64,000 nt of DNA from Nicotiana tabacum (GCF_000715075.1 NC_134095.1:46044806-46108805), one strand, 5' to 3'; positions 20,703 to 31,615 are shown, counted from the first letter of the stretch. A program made the numbers and translations. Notes: generated by a model not told the origin, from the sequence alone.

Positions 20703-23038
20703 CGTAAGCACGTAATTTTTGACCCGCACAACTTTTAAAAGTAGTATTTTTAAAAATATTTACTTATTTTTATTTTAATTGGATTTAGCCTATTTTTCAC
20801 TTTTAGTATAATAGTAGAACATAAAATTCGAAAATACAAAAATATTTTTCAATTTTATCTTTTATCTTTCTGTTTAAGTTAAGGCCATTAATCTTTTGTA
20901 GTAATATTAATCTAAGTTTGCTATCATTCTAATTAACTTTTCTCTGCTTTCATTTTAATCTATAATTTTTGAAAAATGATGGTTTCATATCAATATAAAT
21001 TTTATGTTATTTAAAATCAATTACTAGTATTCTACTAGTATTTTGCTATTGATTTTTAGTCTTTGAGCCCAATTTGAAAGCCCAACAAGACCTAGCCCAT
21101 TACCCCCTTCTTCTTTTAACCCTTCCCAAACCCTTCTTCTTGAACCTTGGAAGACAAAACCCTAGAGAGACTAAAGGGCCAGCCGTCCCTTCTTCTTCTT
21201 GGACATGGAACAAAACCTAAGAGACCCCTAAGCAGCTAGGAGTGATGCTGTCAACAAAATGACGCCCCTGATTTCACATCATCTTTATTCACACATTCCC
21301 TTCACCCCAAAACATCACAGATGCACACCCTTCACACCCCTACTGCCGGCGACCACAAAGCCTACTCCCTCGCTGGAACAAGCCACTAATCTTCAGAGCC
21401 ACAACCCTTCTACTTCTTCACGCCTAAATTCCTAACTAACACCCCCTAGCCGTTTGGATTTTCTTCCTCTCAACCAAAAACAAAGAAAAAACCTAGGACC
21501 TAAGAGAAGAAGAAGACAACCGTCACCAATCAGCAGATCAACCTCTCTCACACACACTAACAAACACCTTGCTCTACCTAATTTTTCGGTGATTTCCGGC
21601 TATAGGGAACCGAAACATCCCCGTTCCCTTTGCCTTTTGGATTAGTCAGCTTCGCAAAATCATGAATCCCGGATATGACTACTTGTTCAAACTTTTGTTA
21701 ATAGGAGATTCGGGTGTTGGAAAGTCTTGTCTTCTCCTGATATTGCTCCATAAAACTAGGAAAGCGTGCATATTGATTTGTGTGGTGGTGTATATAGCAG
21801 CAGACCGAAGTAGCTCCATGTTGCTCTTAATATACTTTAAGCTTGGAGAGTTGAGTTTCGAATTCGCCGTCACTAGCTACTGATCGTCAGATTTGCGGCT
21901 CCGTCGAGGTTGTCGCGTCTAAGGTTTCCGGTCCCTATTTGAAAAGAAATCGAGGTGCCATTGTAAGATTTGGTTTATCGTACATCTCTGAGTTATGTTA
22001 TTGATGTACGAAGAGGTTCTTACTTAATCAAAATTCGGAGAAAACTTTGCTACAGAGAAGGTCCAATTCTTTTCCCTTTCTTCTTGCAATTTTGTTTTAC
22101 CAAATTTGTCGTTTATTGAATGACCTTATGAAGTGTTCTTGATTGGTATTATCATTTGCGTGTTAGTGCAGTCCTAGTAGAGTAGTTGCTATTTTGGAAT
22201 TACTGTTTTTTTTTAATTTAGGACGTGGAAAATGAATTGATTTTGAGTTGTAGGCTTTAGTTCTTAAAATTAGGAATTAAAACATACATTATCTTGAAAT
22301 AAGAATGGGGTTTGGGCTTTAGACATAATTAAATGCACTTAAGTATTGCTATATTTGTTCTTATTTTAGTTCTATCTTGAATTTGATCGATAGTAGCATG
22401 CTTAGGACGACCACACTTGGGTAGGCAAGCCTTAGGATTTTTTGTTAGTTTTGAGGCGATAGGTCGTTCTCTTAGTTAAATTTATCCGGGGAATGCCCCA
22501 AAGGAGTTGTATATATTTTATTCGGGGGAATGCCCCGTAGTATTCTGTAATTGGAGGCCGTGGCGAACATCGTAGAAGAAGTAGCGTAGGATAATTTAGA
22601 ACTTTAATTTTCTTCTTTTAATTTTCTTTCATTTAGGTGGGGACGACCTCGAATCTCTTTTGATTGTTTATTTTCTTTTTGTGTGTTATTACTTCAATTC
22701 GAATATTTTAAAAGCCGACTAGATCAAGTATACAACCGTACTAGTTACGGGACTTGGGGAGTGCCTAACACTTTCTCCCCTAGTCAAATGAACCTCCTTA
22801 CCCGAATCTTTGGTGCAGACTTAGTTTGGGAGTTCAAAGTGTTTTTAAAGGAAAAATCATTTTAAAAGAAAACGGTGACCTAACACACCGAAACCAATGT
22901 CGGATGGCGACTCTGAGTTATTTCCTTTTAAACACAATTTTTGTCACGTTCTAATTGAAAAACTCTTTTCAAGCCTTACAAATCTTTTTATTTATTTAAG
23001 AGAGTTTAGTGAAGTTTGTAGAAAACAAGGGTGTGACA
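20703..23038 (+). repeat. Element 1, 3' LTR
   Basis: The 2,336-bp partner of 9930-12264 starts CGTAAGCACG (TG mutated to CG) and ends GGTGTGACA. Compared with the 5' LTR it lacks about 20 bp around 21585 and has extra bases near 22600. Divergence by eye is a few percent. Confidence 0.93.
21662..21747 (+). pseudogene. Captured Rab1/RABD-type GTPase exon 1 (3' LTR copy)
   Basis: This is the same fragment as at 10905, here with the ATG intact and an open frame that runs on into unrelated LTR sequence (73 codons in all). A one-base deletion near the end changes the last residues. Since both LTRs carry it, the capture predates this insertion. Confidence 0.8.
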
Positions 23039-23100
23039 CTCTGATGCAATCCCATCACAACCGGGAAGTATGGATTGTACTAAGATACATCTCTAATTAA
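23039..23100 (-). pseudogene. RTE-type LINE, segment distal to element 1
   Basis: After the target duplication the minus strand reads FPVVMGLHQ, the conserved RT segment that directly precedes the part left at 9924. This proves that element 1 landed inside the LINE. The match fades by about 23095. Confidence 0.7.
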
Positions 23101-23307
23101 AACTTAATTTCTTTTCAAGCTATTACAACTGCAGCTGTTTATGAAAGGGGGAACACAAATATTCCACTACATTTAGAATTGATTTTTGGCAATTCATTCT
23201 CTAAGTAAAGACTATTTTTACACGGGTGGACACGTGAATAATGACCCTAGAAAAAGTAGAATAAAAATAATTTTGGTAAAATTAGAATTTGATAATTAGT
23301 GTGGATA
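23101..23307. other. Intergenic AT-rich sequence
   Basis: I see no gene, repeat or signal here. Confidence 0.4.
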
Positions 23308-23937
23308 TAGGGTGTGTTTGGTATGAATATTTTCCAACTTTCCCATATTTGGTTGACTTAAATACTTTGGAAAACATTTTCCTTATGACTTATTTTTCTC
23401 AAATTGGAGGAAAATATTTTCTTTATCAAGAGAAGGGAAAACATTTTCCAAAACTCTTTCTCAACCTTCCCTACCGTCACCAACCCACCCTCCACCCCCC
23501 GGCAATTTTTTTTTTTACCTTAATATATATATATTTTTTTGCAATTTCAAATCTTTGTTTTTTCATTTTTCTGCACCACTCGCCACCCACCCCAACCCCC
23601 TCCCCCTTCTCTTGCCCCCTACCCCCTCCCCCCTCCCTGAAAAAAAATATTTTTTAAATATATTTTTCAGTTTTAATTTTTTATTTATCGGTTTAAAGGT
23701 TCAAAAATTTACAAGTTTCAAAATTATGAATTCCGAGGTTTATGTGTTTGGAAGTTTACGGGTTTAGAAATTATAAAGTTTACGGGTCCAAAATTTTGCG
23801 GTTCGAAAATTTATGAAATTTGTGGGTTTGAAAGGTTGTTGGTTTGAAAGTTTATGACTTTATCTTTATTATATTTAAATTATTTATGAAAACTCTTGAA
23901 AAGTTATTTTCCCTAATTTGCGTACCAAATACCAGCT
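23308..23937. mobile_element. MITE-like repeat, GTGTTTGGTA termini
   Basis: Left GGTGTGTTTGGTATGA and right GCGTACCAAATACCAGCT are imperfect inverted termini, each followed inward by GGAAAATA/TATTTTCC words. The inside contains a pyrimidine tract (23480-23640) and repeated GGTTTRAAAATTTATG-like words. The repeat type is common in Solanaceae; no target duplication was found. Confidence 0.45.
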
Positions 23938-25583
23938 ACAATCTTAAATTTCAACAATGTTGAAGTAACATTTGAACATAAATTTTGACTCTACCACTCA
24001 GCAAATGGAATATGAGTTGTTTTAGTAGTAAGATACATCATTATTTTAATAGTTTTAGCTTTATAAGCATCTTGTGATATTAATGGGTTTCAAATCTCAC
24101 AAGACGGGAAGCAAAATAGTAGGCAACTTTATTTATGTGCAGTTGCATTTTATTAAGATTAAAATCTGCAAGATTAACTTTAGAATGGACAAGGTGTTAT
24201 ATTATGCATGTAATGTAACTAAAAGTTATTGAATAATACATTAAACTAATCACATTTTTTAAAATGTAACGAGTGAAATGTTAAAGTCAAAGTTAATAAT
24301 GGTTGTTTAGAAACAGCCCTTTGAAGGTTCTTAGGGACCTAACCCTTTCAAGTCTCAACAATCCAACGACTTTAATACAAACACCAAACAAATGCAGCGC
24401 TTCAAAATTGGCCATAAGCAACGCCTAACTCCACATAACTCCTGCACGTGCTTCCCTTCATGTCACGTGCTTCAGATGTGCAATTCTCTATGGCTGCTAA
24501 ATCCACCACCTAAAGCCTAGAAAAAAAAAAGGAACAAGAAGAGAAGGATGCATCTTTAAATGCCGCCCTGCCAAGTGGATTTAAGATTTTTATAACATGA
24601 GTGTACCATTAATAAAGAAAAGAGAAAGAAGAAGTACTAAGTAAAAATTAATTTCTATTCTTTTAGGTAAATAACTCAATATCCAATCAAGTGCATCATT
24701 CAGCCTTTTTGGAGCATAAGGGTCACGCAGATACTATTAGATTAATTCAAAAAAATATATATATAAAATAGTATGTAATTTGGTGGATAGACCATGGGTT
24801 CAGGTGTCCCATATTTTAATACGAACTACATATATATGGAGTTTAAAAAGTACTTTCTCTCACATAATTGATTAACTAATTTTGTTTTAAATTATTTACA
24901 TTCTACAATAAGAAATCATTTGTATCCATTTTTTCTTACCAAATCTACAATTACTATTTCAATTAGTGAAGTGTTTAATTAAGTGAAACACTTAAAAAAA
25001 GAGATACATGATAGTTTACTTTAGATAAATACTCTTATCACTAAAATTATTATCTTTCTTAAAGAGTGTACATATAATTATATCAATCAAAGATAGTATT
25101 AAACGTATTTACTTTTAATTCATATTTAGTTGCGCAAATGTATAATAAGTACAGTGATATTTTACATTCTCTAATTAAAATTTTAAATCCGCCGCTTTAA
25201 CTAATCTTATATAGGATTGTTGTCCTCCTACCGTCCTTTCCTTTTTTCTCGTCCCAATTCTCTTGAACATTAGTATCTGTTTAGTTATTTGTCCCAATTG
25301 CCAACTCAGATTAAGGTCAAACCTAACAATTTGGTGACGGGAAAGAAAGATTCGGAACTCGTAAGAATATGCTTTTGCAATTAGAACAGTTCCATACTTA
25401 CTGATTCTTATTCTAATGACAACTTGGGAAAACAAAGTAAATTGGTCATACTTATAACAGTAAGTACTACAGCATTATTTATTGTTTGACCACTTTAGCT
25501 CAAAACAATTATTTCAAAATAATTGCCACTTTAGAAATTAATTTTGTTAATTATTGTTTACTATGCCCTAAAGATTAAAAAAG
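23938..25583. other. Intergenic AT-rich sequence
   Basis: No convincing reading frame, RNA gene or inverted repeat. Two ACGTG cores occur near 24445-24470, without a gene beside them. Confidence 0.4.
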
Positions 25584-25585
25584 TA

Positions 25586-25882
25586 CTCTCTTCGATCCAC
25601 AATAAGTGATCAATTTGCTTTGAACACACCCATTAAGGAAATGTTAAATTTTAGATGAAAATAGTTAGTGTGACTAAACTATCCTTCATTAAATGTTGCA
25701 CCATAGTTATAGTATCACTTACTTCTCTTCTCAAATGTGAGGAATAAATGACATTTTAGAGATACGTACATAAGGATAATTTTGGAAAAACAAATTAATT
25801 TTTTTCTTGATTATATAAATGGACATTTATTTTTGACCAAAATAAAAAACTAAATTGGTCACTTATTGTGGACCGGAGAGAG
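25586..25882 (+). mobile_element. Stowaway-like MITE, copy A
   Basis: A 297-bp element flanked by TA (25584-25585 and 25883-25884). Termini are CTCTCTTCGATCCACAATAA and the inverse TTATTGTGGACCGGAGAGAG. TA target choice and a CTC-CTTCG-type end are features of Stowaway (Tc1/mariner) MITEs. Confidence 0.75.
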
Positions 25883-25944
25883 TAATAGTTCTTTTTAATA
25901 TTGCTCAATTCTCAAAAAACAATATTTAATAAGAGTATTTAGTA

Positions 25945-26238
25945 CTCCCATTGGTCCATAATAAGTAACTAATTTACTTTTTTATTTTGGTCCAAAATAA
26001 GTGTCCATTTATATAATCAAGAAAAAAATTAATTTATTTTTCCATAATTAACCTTATATACGTATCCCTAAAAAGTCATTTACTACTCATATTTGAAAAG
26101 ATAAGTAAGTGCTACTATAAATATGGTGCAACATTTAATGAAGGATAATTTAGTCACACTAACTATTTTCGTCTAGAATTTAATATTTTCTTAATGAGTG
26201 TGGCCAAAGCAAATTAATCACTTATGGATCGAAAAAAG
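25945..26238 (-). mobile_element. Stowaway-like MITE, copy B, inverted relative to A
   Basis: A 294-bp relative of copy A in the opposite orientation, with TA at 25943-25944 and 26239-26240. Shared words include AAGTGTCCATTTATATAATC and GGTGCAACATTTAATGAAGG (copy A carries these reversed). The left end is CTCCCATTGGTCCATAATAA. Only 62 bp separate A and B. Confidence 0.75.
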
Positions 26239-26446
26239 TAAACTATACCTTGTATTTATTATTTTCTTAATGGGTATGAAAACAATCAAAATAAGTGTTA
26301 ATGATACAAAGGTTCTGAAAGAAGCTGCTCTTGAATGTTTGACCGTTGGGGCATTGTCACTTCATTCAGTGACGTCGCACTCTATCCCACATGTGGTCAA
26401 GCAAATATCCTTGCTGAAAAATTATACCGTGTGTATAATTTAAATA

Positions 26447-26528
26447 TTCCATCCGTTTCAATTTATGTGAACCTATTTCCTTTTTAATTCGTGCTGAAGA
26501 GAATGATCCTTTTTTCTTATTTGGAAAC
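26447..26528. mobile_element. Stowaway MITE, left part (split by element 2)
   Basis: The terminus TTCCATCCGTTTCAATTTAT follows TA at 26445-26446. The other part, ending ATTGAAACGGAGGGAG with TA, is at 40759-40895. Joined, they would make about 219 bp, a normal Stowaway size. 26240-26446 holds nothing recognisable. Confidence 0.8.
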
Positions 26529-27426
26529 TATAGGCATATAAATTTTATTTAAATTAAATCCATAAAATAATTTGGATTATATTTTAAATTCAAGATATAT
26601 TGGTCCAAATAAATATTATGGACTAATATATAAATGAATTAATTATATAGGTCCAACATTTATGGATTAAATAAATAAGTCTTAATCTATTGGACTAAAG
26701 TGATGGGCCTACTTAATTAAGCCCAAGATGTTATCTTCCTAGAGGTCCAGTTTGGTGTCATATGTCAAATGACGTGGCGCACCAAGTCAAACGAAAGAGC
26801 CAATAGGATCGTGCCATGTGTCAAAATGACAAGGCATGCCCAGTCACACTAAAAGTCCAATGAAATCGCGCCACGTGTGCAAGTGACATGTTCTGGCCAA
26901 TCAAATGCGGCCATGTCACACTTTAATTTGATTGGTCAGAAAGAGTTTGTTCTTATCACAACTCCTTCTTTCCACAACTATAAATAGGGGTCTTCATAAC
27001 TCAGAAAAGACACCAGAAGTTATAACAAGAAGCAAGAGAGAGCTCGTGGATCAAACGCCGCAAATTTCTCTACAAGTTTCAAGCTTCAAGCAATCAAGTT
27101 CAAGTTCAAGAAATCAAGTTCAAGCTCAAGAACGAAGAACAATTCAAGTATTCAAGATCAAGAACGAAGTCAAATCAAATACAAGGCGTTAAAGATCAAG
27201 ACTACTTGTTTGTGATAAAATCGTGGCAACAATCAAAGTGTTCGTGATGGATAAATCAAATTACAATTCAAGATCAAGCTCAAAGGCCCTTGAATTTATA
27301 CTAGAAAAGTAGAATCAGAGGAATCATAGAGATTGTAACACTCAAATATTTGAAATAAAATACTACGATTGTTGCGATATTTTTCGGTCTTGATTTTATT
27401 TTCTCGACGCAAATTTATTGTCTACA
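26529..27426 (+). repeat. Element 2, 5' LTR
   Basis: It starts TATAGGCATATAAATTTTAT (first bases TG in the 3' copy) and ends TTATTGTCTACA. It holds repeated ACGTG/CATGTG and CCAAT words at 26755-26945, a TATA box (CTATAAATAGGGG) near 26979, then a run of TTCAAG hexamers at about 27080-27130. Confidence 0.95.
26979..26991 (+). promoter_or_regulatory. TATA box of element 2 5' LTR
   Basis: CTATAAATAGGGG lies in the middle of the LTR, where U3 should end, downstream of repeated E-box and CCAAT words. The same sequence is at about 40304 in the 3' LTR. Confidence 0.7.
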
Positions 27427-27431
27427 AATTC

Positions 27432-27449
27432 TGGCACGCCCAGTGGGAC
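27432..27449 (+). other. Element 2 primer-binding site
   Basis: TGGCACGCCCAGTGGGAC begins five bases after the LTR end, starts with TGG and has the form usual in Tat-group elements. It differs from the site of element 1, so the two use different tRNA primers. Confidence 0.75.
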
Positions 27450-27502
27450 CATCTCTACCTCTCATCTCAACTTTTCACTCACCAAAGTTCAAGAACATTG
27501 AA

Positions 27503-28960
27503 ATGGCTTCGAAGAAAATTAACTCCAGATCAACATCCACCAAGACTGCTAACTCTAGGTTCTATGCTGATGTGGAAAGCATCCTCGATGTCATCTTTGG
27601 AAGTTTCGGACCAGTTACGAGGAGCAAAGCAAGCTCTTTAGGACAACAGGCACCCCAAGTGCTGTCCGCATCAACCCCTGTTTTCGGATCTTCATCCTCA
27701 AAAGGAGAAAGATCTTCCACAAACGCATCTGAAGGAGGAAGCGATGTTGCTAAAAAGATCAAGAAAACTCTTGCTCTGCTTGACCTCTCCGGCTCCAAGC
27801 ACTCTGCTATGAAGGAAGATGATGATGCTTCAAGCGATGGATCCTCCCCACTTACACCACATAGCGTGAGCCAGTCAAGGATCAATCTGTATGAAAATCC
27901 ATGTTACTCTCCGTCATCCACGGCAATCATGCAAGCCATGGTGACAAACACTTCATCTATGGAGGAGCAGTTGGCAAACTTGACGGAAGCAATCGCTGGC
28001 TTGACCAAATGCATGCAAAATCAAGAGGCTAGAATTGACAAGCTAACAGACAGGGTGAGAATCTTGATGGAAGAAGAATCTACCCATGCACCCGGCAAGC
28101 TCCCAGAAGTTCTAGAGAGTGACTCTCCCCCAAGAAAAGCAGCATCCACTAAGGCTATCCCTGTCTCATATGAACCTCGGAAAGTGACTGACAAGCAAGA
28201 AGTCAGGAAGTGGGGCAAATTCGTACCCAAGTCTGAAAGCAAAAAAGCTATGAATGTCAATACGTCACTTGTGAAGTTCACGATGAAGGAGAGCAAGAAG
28301 CAGAGTATGAAATCCACTTCGTTTCAAGATAAGCCAAGTGGGAAGCTGACTCTAAAAGAAATGCAAGAGAAAGAGTACCCATTCCTGGATTTTGATGTGC
28401 CAGCCATTTTCGAAGAACTCCTCGAGTTAAATCTCATCGAGCTTCCGGAGATGAAGCGACCAAATGAAGCTGGGAAAACAAATGACCCAAACTACTGCAA
28501 ATATCACCGACTTGTAAGCCACCCTCTAGGGAAGTGCTTTGTCTTCAAGGATAAAGTCATGGACTTGGCTCGCGAAAAGAAGATCGTGCTTGAAGATGAG
28601 AAAGCAAGCGCAAACCAAGTTTCTATCACCTTTGGCACATTCAGTCCGGATGAATTATGTAATTTTAAAGAAAGTAAAAATGAAGAATTACTGGAGAGCG
28701 GCAAAGCTGAAGTCAACCAACCTGATGATGATAAAGGTTGGACGTTGGTGACTCGTCGTAGGCGCCACAAAAGGAGCCCACAAAAAGAATCAGTGGAACA
28801 ACCAACAAGGAAGATGATGGTAAAAAGACCAATAAAAAAGAATCCAGTTAGGCATTTGAAAGAAAACAAAAGTGGAGATGCACCACCCTCAAAAATCACA
28901 AAATCCAGTGAACTTAGAGGAGTTTTTACCAAGTTGGTTTCGCACGAAGATTTCCCATGA
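27503..28960 (+). CDS. Element 2 gag-like protein lacking the capsid core
   Basis: An open frame of 485 codons from MASKKINSRS; in-frame codons upstream run through the primer site, so this ATG is preferred. In order it has a Ser/Thr-rich N-terminus, a coiled coil (EEQLANLTEAIAGLTKCMQN), a basic linker, KLTLKEMQEKEYPFLD, the knuckle-like YCKYHRLVSHPLGKC with FVFKDKVM, and a basic C-terminus. The Retrotrans_gag capsid segment expected between coiled coil and linker in this family is missing: the text passes from TKAIPVS to YEPRKVTDKQEV with no break in frame. It looks like an in-frame deletion. The stop at 28958 then separates it from the protease frame. Confidence 0.75.
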   Translation: MASKKINSRSTSTKTANSRFYADVESILDVIFGSFGPVTRSKASSLGQQAPQVLSASTPVFGSSSSKGERSSTNASEGGSDVAKKIKKTLALLDLSGSKHSAMKEDDDASSDGSSPLTPHSVSQSRINLYENPCYSPSSTAIMQAMVTNTSSMEEQLANLTEAIAGLTKCMQNQEARIDKLTDRVRILMEEESTHAPGKLPEVLESDSPPRKAASTKAIPVSYEPRKVTDKQEVRKWGKFVPKSESKKAMNVNTSLVKFTMKESKKQSMKSTSFQDKPSGKLTLKEMQEKEYPFLDFDVPAIFEELLELNLIELPEMKRPNEAGKTNDPNYCKYHRLVSHPLGKCFVFKDKVMDLAREKKIVLEDEKASANQVSITFGTFSPDELCNFKESKNEELLESGKAEVNQPDDDKGWTLVTRRRRHKRSPQKESVEQPTRKMMVKRPIKKNPVRHLKENKSGDAPPSKITKSSELRGVFTKLVSHEDFP

Positions 28961-30317
28961 GGGCATTGATGCCTCTTGTTGCCATACTGACAAATGGGAA
29001 GAAAAGAGTGATGACCTACCGTTGGCACCATCTTCGGAAAAGCCCATCAAGTCCACTCCTCAAGAAGTTAATGCTTGTGAGGAAAAGGTCACGTTCACAA
29101 ATGACGATCTTTTGCTAGGTGACACTCCTCATAACCGCCCATTATACCTGGTTGGCTATATGCGCGATGAAAGGGTAAATCGGATTTTGGTTGATGAAGG
29201 ATCCTCAGTGAACATTTTGCCAATCCATACTGTGAAAGAACTTGGTATTCCCATGAACGAACTCTCAGAAAGTCGTGTGATGATCCAAGGATTTAACCAA
29301 GGGGGGCAAAGAGCCATAGGCGCGATCAGGTTGGGAATCACTATTGAAGATATGCAATCAAGTGCATGGCTGCATGTGATTGACGCGAAGACTTCATGCA
29401 ATGTTTTGCTTGGGAGGCCTTGGATACATGAGAATAAAGTTGTTCCATCTACCTACCATAAATATTTAAAATACTACGAGGGTGAAGTCAAGAAGACGGT
29501 AGTTGCTGCTAATGAGCCATTCACCGAGGCTGCTGCTGATGAGCCATTCACCGAGGCTGAGTCACACTTTGCCAATGCAAAGTTCTACTTGAAGAACCAC
29601 ATTGTGAAGGAGCTGAAAGTTGATGATGGTACAAAAAGCAAGAATGACGAACCCATAACTAAAAGAGCCGATGTGACTATTGGTAAAGCCAAAACTGTTA
29701 CTGAGGAGGTACCCGCTAATGTGAGTAAATCTCATAAAGGGGGTATTGCGTCTTATGGAAATAAAGTAAGTCACGTGCTCCGATATGTCCCTAAAAGGAA
29801 GAAAGACGAGGGCGGATCACATAATCTCCAAACCAAGACGCTAAGGGAGTTAACTCTTCCGGTAAAACAAATTGAGGCAGTAAAGTTGTCCTCAAAGCCG
29901 CTTGCAGGGTTTGTAGCCCAAAATCGTTTGCACAATGTGGCACTCCCTACAAAGCGAACAGATGAAGGTTTTGATCCTAATGCTTACAAGCTATTTGCAA
30001 AAGCTGGATACAATCCCAACGAGCCATCAAAGTTAGGGAAGCTCCCATTAGAAGCTGCAACAAGGCAACCCCGTGAAGGTCTGGGATACAAGCAACCGAC
30101 ACCAGTGCACATCTCAATAAGAAGGACGAGTAGCAATTATATCACTGTAGAAGACGAATCTGCCGCTTCTAACAGGCCTTCTGTCTTTGATCGGCTTAGA
30201 AAATCAACTATGAAAACTTTTGTATTTGAGAGATTGGGTCCATTAAAGAAGGGGAATAAGTTCCAGAGAAATCATCGAAATACAAAAACACCCACTTCAC
30301 CCAAAATTCATCTATAA
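28872..30317 (+). pseudogene. Element 2 protease region
   Basis: The frame differs from gag by a shift near 28900-28960. The aspartic protease is marked by PLYLVGYMRDERVNRILVDE and GSSVNILP, followed by the flap region and NVLLGRPWIHENK. It would process the gag-pol polyprotein. The active site reads D-E-G where D-[GT]-G is usual. Downstream, AGYNPNEPSKLG and REGLGYKQPTPV resemble a G-patch. Two AxEPFTEA units (29512-29560) are a small duplication. The stop at 30315 splits it from RT. Confidence 0.75.
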
Positions 30318-30330
30318 GGATTTCCAAAGT

Positions 30331-31615
30331 TTGGTTCCTTCCAGAATGAGGCGACAAACAAAACTGGTGGTTTCATGTGAAGAAGTATTGAAGGTAAAGC
30401 CATATACTGTGGTCTACACTAAGGAATGTGACGAAGATGAAGAAAGTGTAGGTTCTTCGTATCATATCACTGTACAAAGCGAGAATGGTGTTTCGTCTTC
30501 GATGGAAGATAATGCGGAATTGAAGGATGTTTCGCCGTGTTATCACATATCCTTCAATGATGGGGACCCTCAAGAAGATGAAGATGTGAAAGATGCTCCA
30601 CCTGAACTTGAAGAAGGATTAAAGACGATAGTTGATGCCTTAAAAGAAGTTAACCTTGGCACCGATGAGGAACCAAGACCCACCTACCTAAGTGCTTTAC
30701 TAGAAGCTGATAAAGAGAGCACTTATATTGAGTTACTCAAAGAATTTAGGGATGTCTTTTCTTGGAGTTACAAAGAGATGCCTGGCTTGGACCCGAAAGT
30801 AGCAGTCCATCACCTTGCAGTTAGAAATGGTGCTCGCCCTGTTAAACAAGCTCAAAGGCGTTTTAGGCCAGACTTGGTTCCCCTTATTGAAACTGAAGTT
30901 AACAAACTCATTGAAGCTGGATTATTCGGGAAGTTAAATACCCAACATGGGTTTCAAGTATTGTCCCTGTAAGGAAGAAGAATGGCCAGATTCGAGTATG
31001 CGTTGACTTCAGGGACCTCAATAATACATGTCCCAAGATGAATTCCCGCTTCCTATTCTAGAGCTGATGATCGATGCTACTACTGGTTACGAGGCAATGT
31101 CTTTCATGGACGGTTCGTCGGGCTATAACAAAATTCGCATGGCACCAAAAGATGAAGAGCTTACTGCATTTCGCACCCCCAAGGGTATTTATTGATACAA
31201 GGTAATGCCTTTTGGCTTGAAGAATGTTGGTGCTACTTACCAAAGGGCTATGCAGAATATTTTCGACGATCTTCTCCACAAGAATGTCGAATGCTATGTT
31301 GACGACTTGGTGGTGAAATCAAGAGAGAAGGGTGACCACATGAAAGAGTTGAGGATGGTATTTGAATTGCTCCATAGGTACCAACTTAGGATGAATCCGT
31401 TGAAATGTGCCGTTGGAGTTACTTCTGGAAAGTTCCTTGGTTTCATTGTCCGCCATCGAGGGATCGAAATTGATCAAGCCAAAGTGGATGCCATTTTGAA
31501 AATGCCTGAGCCTCAAGATATCCATGAATTGAAGAGTCTGAAGGAAAGCTACCATACCTTAGAAGATTCATATCAAACCTGGCTGGAAGGTGCCAACCAT
31601 TTAGTCACCTTATGA
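30331..31615 (+). pseudogene. Element 2 reverse transcriptase (broken)
   Basis: The N-terminal part 30331-30972 holds LKEFRDVFSWSYKEMPGLDP and the fingers. A frame change near 30935-30960 leads to IRVCVDFRDLN, another occurs near 31040, and a TGA at 31193 falls just before MPFGLKN. The palm with the catalytic YVDD is at about 31297. The C-terminal thumb (KFLGFIVRHRGIE) is followed by a further shift near 31540. It can no longer make an active enzyme. Confidence 0.85.

Larger units (their letters stand above)
9930..23038 (+). mobile_element. Element 1: Tat-lineage Ty3/gypsy retrotransposon with gag only
   Basis: The 13,109-bp element is bounded by the perfect target duplication ctctg (9925-9929 and 23039-23043). 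It has two LTRs of about 2.34 kb, a primer-binding-site candidate at 12269, a decayed gag at 14317-16205 and no protease, reverse transcriptase or integrase anywhere in its 8.4-kb interior. Its 3' half holds tandem arrays instead. LTR ends (TGTAAGCACG...GTGTGACA), the region before the polypurine tract and several 3'-UTR motifs match element 3, which has pol. It is therefore read as a non-autonomous, trans-mobilised derivative (compare the described TR-GAG elements), now itself mutated. Confidence 0.9.

Noticed and set aside
21662..21883. Functional small GTPase gene
   Set aside because: Only exon 1 is present; the G2-G5 motifs and the prenylated C-terminus are missing and the downstream frame is unrelated LTR text.
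23460..23640. Proline-rich coding exon
   Set aside because: The Pro-rich reading comes from a pyrimidine tract within a MITE-like repeat; no splice sites or homology.
26198..26443. 81-codon ORF ending near the Stowaway MITE
   Set aside because: It begins inside MITE copy B and resembles no family; a chance frame.
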